This document shows positions 58,250 through 64,000 of a DNA stretch of 64,000 bases, in pieces. A program made the position numbers and the translations under genes. Numbering within the stretch: position 1 is the first letter of the stretch; each line of letters begins with the position of its first letter. The DNA is taken from assembly GCF_033568475.1 (NCBI RefSeq), contig NC_133121.1, positions 134,262,375 through 134,326,374 on the forward strand, in the 5' to 3' direction. A model generated the notes under the pieces. That model had not been told where the DNA came from. It saw only the letters and a program-made list of their open reading frames with translations, and made no database searches. This DNA comes from Henckelia pumila (lineage: Eukaryota; Streptophyta; Magnoliopsida; Lamiales; Gesneriaceae).

Positions 58250-61200
58250 CTAGCAACCATTCGCAACCCCGTTTGCTACGATCTTCTCCGGGACAGCTGC
58301 AGGCTTAAGACTATCTCCAGATTTTGGAGGGGCATCATTTTTCAACGTAGTAAAATCCCCAATTGCCTGCACAGCTGTTGTCGATTGTTTGTTCGAATCA
58401 GAGGCCACCTCTGATGATTTGAGAAGCTTCGGATCCCCATTTAAACTTTCCTTGTTCTTATCCTCGGAGGGCTTTCCTTCCCATACTTGAGCCTAAATGG
58501 CAAAGGCCGGAAAAATGAGAAATAAACATGGGATAACAATTGAAGCTTCACAGACCAGAACAAGACTATCAAATTAGAAATAAGTACAATACTAACGCAC
58601 CTGCTTCTGGAATTGCTGTTGCTTTGCTTTCTTCTCCTGAATTCTCTTCTGGCGATCCTCGTAAAAATCAAAATCATCCAGGATGCATTGTTTAATTGCA
58701 TGATCTTTAAATATTTTGAGCATCTGAAGTCCCAGCTCCAGCCTAACCTGTATACAGGATTAAAACATTTACTTTTAATGTCCCCTCCAAAATAACCAAG
58801 AACGAATTAAACAACTAATACCACCAACATCGTTGACAATGAGTCACATTAGACAAGCAAACATTATACCTCCTGTGTGTCCCTACTATTAGTAACTGGT
58901 TTGTTTTCATTATCTTCAAGAATAATGTGTTTCAACAGGCTGTTTGGTACGTCCTTCACAATGTGCCACTTAACAGGGAAACAGCCAATCCACTTGTCCT
59001 GCTGCCAATACTCAACATTCTTGTTAAAATCTACAGGCCCAGCCATCTCCCCAACACCAACAAATTGTCCACTGGTGTTAACCTAGGAAAATGATAACAT
59101 GTCAGAGCAATTATTAATTTAAATGCCATCAACCCAAACAAGTAACCACTCTGAGTTATAGGTATGCTTACCGAGAAGAACAGGAAAACAGGGCAGCCTC
59201 CAGGCTTTGTTTGAGAATCCTGGTATGCATTATCTAGCTTCTTGTTACCATTAGGTGTGCTGGTCCAGACATTGTACTTGATGCTCTTATGAACATCATC
59301 TTCACTGTATGACTTGATGATAAAGAACCTTGCATCCGCATAGGTTTCAGGGAAATCTGGTCGGTTGTACTGTTCTCGATCAGGGGACACACTTGATATC
59401 TCTTTATCATAATCAGCAGCCCCGGTGGTCAAGGCAATGTTTTGCCCTTTGACAGCAAGAACAGCTGGCGTAAAGCCCTTCTGACTCTTTGAGATTTTAG
59501 CTCTCGGGCCTCTGTTCAGTTCATTCAGCCCATCCATGCTCTCATTTCCATAACCATACAGGCCATTTCCTCTTCCCCTGGGCCTATACTTGCTATCAAA
59601 AGTCATCCAGTCTCGTCCATTTGTTCGTGAATCATATCCATTAGATCCATAGCCCAGACCCGACTTATAAGCTTTTCCATACTGACCATAAAATTTGTTG
59701 GGAAACAATCTATTCATGTATCCATTGGATGTGTTCATGGCAGACATTGGCCTTGGATGGTGCAATCCCTGTGGATGAAACAATTAGTAATCCTAATAAA
59801 TCTATCATACAATTATTTATATGTTCAATCGGATAATAAATGGTTAGTAAGAGCTTAAAGTGCGAATGTCAATCCATTTTGCAAAACAATCGGATATGGA
59901 GACCAATAAGTAAATGCTTCTGCAAGATGTGAATAATTTACGAATAAGTAAATAGATCAACGGAACAAAAGTTTTTCACAGAACGGCAAAATGACATCCA
60001 TGGTGGTGCTCATATTCGGCTTACCATGAAGTGAGGTTGGGTATTCTGACTCCGGGATGAAGGAACATCATTCCCATTTGCGCTTGATGAAGTCAAGGTA
60101 GAACCACCCATAGATCTCGGCTGTCCATCCAAAAAGTATGGGCTCTCCATCCATGGGATAGGTACCTGTATACCATCAAATCCAAATCTAGGATCCTGAT
60201 AACCAGACGTCGGAATTCCTCCAGTCAAAGCATTCCTTCCATAGGACCCATTCACATTGAACGAGGAGTTGTATGTTGCTCTCGCTTGCGCTGAGCCATT
60301 ATTTCCCTTCGTGGTCCCGCCATTGGAAATGCCATTAGATTTTGAATTAGCAGAATCAATGGGCAATGATGCTTGGTCAGCTGCTGCACCAGTGGCCATA
60401 TCCCCTTTGGGAGGGGCAGCCATAGTGGGGAATTGACCACCTGTTGGTGTTAGTGACTGGAAATAGGGAGTTGGGTATTGATAGTGCTGAGCTCCATATG
60501 TCTGACCATCATGTCCAACGGTCGGAACAGGAGAAACAGCAGGAGAATAAGGACCATAAGGAGCATAACCATACCCATGGTGGTACATAAGGGATCCGTT
60601 GTCCCCATAAACACCCTGGAAATTTTCCAAATGAAGTTACAATATTAAACATTAGAATTTAAAATTTAATCAGGCTCAAAGCAAACATGTCAAGAATTTA
60701 CACAAAAAATAATCACACATAAGCCACATATTAGTAGCCACTCGAAATGCCTGCACTTAAAAAATATTAATCAGGAGAGAGATCTCACTGCAGGAATCTC
60801 TAAACCATCGGGATTCATAAATCTGTTGTATTCATCCCAGTCATTAGCACTCCCATCATAACCTAAATACAAACGGGTAGGTTAATGTCAGGAAATATGA
60901 TCCAAACAATATGAATCCAGATCATAAACAATAACCTGCTCAATCAGGTGCGAACAAAAGAATATATCAAGCTTTACAGAACCTACTCACCACTAAAATA
61001 GTATGCAGGGGAAGGATAACCATTTGGGAGGTAACACATTGTTGGATCCATGAAATCAGGTATTAGAGGAGAGATAGACCGATCTGACTGCATCCTATTC
61101 GCCGCATTAGCAGAATCAACTGAAGGCTGAGAGTTGACATTTCAAAAATCATAGAAGAAGCTTGAGACATGTTAATTCCCCAAAAGATTTAAACAATAGC

Positions 61201-61961
61201 CAAAAACATAATTTAAGCACGATAAAGCTCAAATACCTTTTTGGCGGCATCTGAAACTTCAAAAGTTTTTGCTTGTGAGTCCAAAGTCAAATTCTGCAAC
61301 AAATCTGCACCCTCTACAGCAGATAACAGTAAAGGATCGCATATTTTTAACCCAGAACAGATCCTCAGTTCCAAAATTTCGATGAAGCTATTGCAAAAAA
61401 AAACAGAAATAATTCATGCAATAGCTAGCGCTTGATTTAAAACAGAAAGAAATCCCAAGTTGATGCCATGATTCAGAATCAATCTCAGCAAAAAAAAAAA
61501 ACCCATTATTCTGAATTAGTTCAACTCCATTTTTGTATGAACCAATAGCATAGCAAACCTTAACGTTAAAGGAAGCTTTAGAAAAACAATTGTGTCTAGC
61601 TAAAAAGGGTTTTAACAGTACTTAGCAAGAGGGGAGTATTCAGACAGAAGCAGGTAAATCTGCACGAACATGATACCAAATTAAAAATCTAATTCCCAAT
61701 GATCCAGACCGAAAAATCTCAGTAAAATCTCTATTTTTAAAATTTTACCCCACCCAAGAACTAACATCTTACAACTCCATTCAGATCTACAAAAAAACTG
61801 AATAGAACGAAACTGAATCTAAAAAAACATCAGCACATAAACAAAATAAGCTAAAAGTATGACAAAATCCACAAAACCGAACCACAAATTGAAACAATAA
61901 GAAAGAACGCACAAAAAATCAGCTAAAGGATACGATCTGCAGTAGGAGCAACGGCCGACAT
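58250..61961 (-). CDS. ECT2: YTH-domain m6A reader, ECT2-like
   Basis: ECT proteins bind N6-methyladenosine in mRNA in the cytoplasm and affect mRNA stability and development. Nine exons join in phase to 701 aa: 61934-61961, 61237-61313, 60991-61126, 60789-60862, 60025-60615, 59172-59768, 58870-59082, 58601-58747, 58250-58492. The N-terminus [20 protein letters not shown] and C-terminus [10 protein letters not shown] resemble Arabidopsis ECT2 (about 667 aa). A long Tyr/Gly/Pro/Asn-rich disordered region fills residues 60-440 ([36 protein letters not shown]). The YTH domain spans about 446-580: [53 protein letters not shown]. The aromatic cage tryptophans are W470, W527 and W532, all present. 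The C-terminal tail is Lys/Glu-rich. ECT3/ECT4-type paralogues are the alternative names. Confidence 0.94.
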
Positions 61962-63209
61962 GACCTATGAACAGGATCTTTCTTTCTACAGAATAATCAA
62001 TCGAGAAAATCAGCGGAACCCTAAAACGACAGCGGAAACGGAGTACAAGTCGGAGCCGCCACAAAGCAAACTCGAGTAGGGTTTGGGTATTGAGGAAGCC
62101 AAAAGAAATTTTAAGGGTGAATTTCCGTATTAAATTTGGAGACTTTCAAATACTTTATTTACTTTTCGTCCCTTCACTTCCGTGTATTTGCAGATCTCCC
62201 CCATTTTTGGTCTACTGTTCTTCCTTGCTGAAACGTGGTCTTTTTCCATTGGTCTAATTACGTCACACTGCGCATAATAATTGTTCAGACAACAAAAAAA
62301 GTAATACAGATGTTAAATGTAATTTTTTCTCAAAAATAGAAACATAATAGACCGTAAAACTATTTCAAAAATACCTCCAAAATATGTCTATTTGTAAACA
62401 AGAAATATATTATGGACAAGTTATATTATTATATTTATATTTATAATAATAATAAAATACCTCAAAATATGTCTATATCTAATCTAAACAACAAATATAG
62501 TCATTTTGGATAATAGAAAGCTCTAACTTTAAAAAAATGTTAAAATAAGTTTAGTTTTTTTAAGTTTTTTATTTAAAAAAAATATAGAAACCGTTTTAGT
62601 GTTTCGATAAATATATTAAAAGTGTTTTTATTTTTATTTTAAAATATATTAGAATTAAAAACCCAAGAACCATTAATTCTATGTTTTAAAAGAGTACTTA
62701 TTTAATAAAATATAATTAGAAGTAAAAGTCTAAACACCATTATAACCAAACAATAATCTTTAATAAAAATACTCTTTTAAAAAAATAATAATATGTTTTA
62801 TGTTCCTGTCTTTCTAATCAAACCCGACTCATGTACGTATTATTGTATTTATAATTATCTATTCTATTATATAAAAGATGAGCATACTATAATAATTATC
62901 TTTGAATACACCAAAATACATTATTTCATAATTACTCATTTTTATCTACAATTTCACTAAACCTCCCACTCACTCCATGTTTATTTTAAAAAAAATTCAT
63001 ATAAAAAAATTTTATTTTAAACACGTAAAGCGTGTGCATTTTTTTACTAGTAATAATAATAAATACAGATTTTCTCGTATCCGGTTACTATAATCATTCT
63101 ATTTTTACCGGATCGGATTAGAGAATAGAGATATATCTTATTTTTTATTTATGAATTATGATTTAGTTGAAATATATTAATTATTATTGATAAACAATAA
63201 ATACAATAT
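61962..63209. other. ECT2 upstream region and AT-rich intergenic DNA
   Basis: A short leader exon may precede the ATG: a TTCATAG acceptor lies four bases upstream, so the 5' UTR could be spliced. GC-rich sequence at 62020-62270 is probably the promoter. The rest is AT-rich without genes; an ACGTAAAGCGTG palindrome-like motif followed by ACTAGTAATAATAATAA lies near 63021-63065. Confidence 0.4.
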
Positions 63210-63913
63210 TAGGGGTGGAATCGGATAGAAACTCATCCTGTAAGCTTCTACCCAATTCATGTCCCGATAAGAATCGAGAACCTATTTTTTCTCAATCCCG
63301 TACCCGACATATGTCGAGACCCGAATATTCGAGATTTTGAATGTTTGAGATCCCGTCGGGTAGAGAGAAAGAATATACAGATAATTTTTTTTATTTTCAA
63401 ATTTTTGTTCCCAAACATTGTTTGATTGTTTTTTTTAAAAAAATACTATTAAGAATTTATATGTATAAATAAAAAAAAATGTTCAATTCTAAAAATATAA
63501 TAATAAAATATTAGGGATAACATTCAATATTTTTTTAAGAAAACTAGAAAAAATTGTTACTCTTTTTCTAGTAATTTTTAAAAAAAAAACTATTTACAAA
63601 CTTATATTTCTAAATAAGAACAAAACTTTCGACTAGAAACATATAAATAATGCATAACAAGATCCATTATATATGTTTATGATTAAATTTGATGATCATA
63701 AAATTCTAAGTATTGTACGCAATAAATAAAATCGGAAAAAAATACACGAAATTTGTTGTTCATGAACAACTCAGTTTCCTGAGGATTTATTTTTTATTTC
63801 TCTCGCGATATTAATCAAGACGGGAAACCGATAATTCGGGTCTGCATTTTTTTGAGATGAAAATGATATGAGATTCGGAAAGGTCGGGATTTTCATAATT
63901 TTTTATAACCCTA
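63210..63913. mobile_element. hAT-type non-autonomous element, 704 bp, 8-bp TSD
   Basis: The left end is TAGGGGTGGAATCGG and the right end TTTATAACCCTA. The TSD TACAATAT is perfect (63202-63209 and 63914-63921). The interior carries the same TCCCGA/TCGGGA-type subterminal motifs as the element at 53110-53885, in the opposite orientation, indicating the same family. The right TIR has diverged. Confidence 0.88.
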
Positions 63914-64000
63914 TACAATATTATTATTCGTATAATAAAGCATTGTTTGAATTTAAGATATGATAATAATGTAAAGATAAATATTCTAATACATAAAAAA

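Overview
The window is AT-rich nuclear DNA from a flowering plant, probably a eudicot. The evidence is spliced genes with canonical plant introns, an intronless DYW-class PPR gene, plant-only families (ABC1K3-like atypical kinase, ECT2-like m6A reader, SUS5-7-clade sucrose synthase, NBR1 with tandem UBA domains) and plant-type MITEs. The species cannot be named from sequence alone. Nine host genes appear complete. I rebuilt exon models by reading splice sites and checking reading phase against remembered family sequences.

Layout: 1-732 is a Ty1/copia fossil abutting the 3' tail of a cytochrome P450 gene. 733-4099 is a transposon graveyard: a LINE RNase H relic, a Mutator-like MITE with a 9-bp target-site duplication (TSD) and an hAT-like MITE with an 8-bp TSD. 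4100-7373 (+) is an AFC2-like LAMMER kinase. 9199-11283 (+) is a PPR-DYW RNA editing factor with a short SINE-like insertion just downstream. 11647-14396 is a 2.75-kb Mutator-like non-autonomous element with other repeats nested inside. 14904-19074 (-) is the autophagy receptor NBR1/Joka2. 21367-26843 (-) is the replication licensing factor CDC6, with two E2F-type sites upstream and a 1-kb MITE starting 50 bp beyond them. 30023-34157 (+) is a sucrose synthase with a membrane-anchor-like tail. 36668-40901 (+) is the nucleoporin NDC1. 42101-50818 (+) is ABC1K3, whose last intron is swollen to 4.6 kb by two nested solo LTRs. 55485-57620 (+) is a kinase-less LRR receptor-like protein. 58250-61961 (-) is an ECT2-like YTH protein. 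The rest is AT-rich intergenic DNA, including two hAT-type elements of one family at 53110 and 63210.

The genes do not form a pathway or cluster; they are unrelated housekeeping or regulatory genes, as expected in a plant chromosome arm. I found no convincing undescribed multigene system. The most interesting observations are local: three predicted GC-AG introns in three different genes, a methionine in the core of the NBR1 ATG8-interacting motif, a compact CDK-site/RxL/KEN-box cluster and twin E2F sites at CDC6, a transmembrane tail on sucrose synthase, and the LTR-loaded final intron of ABC1K3.
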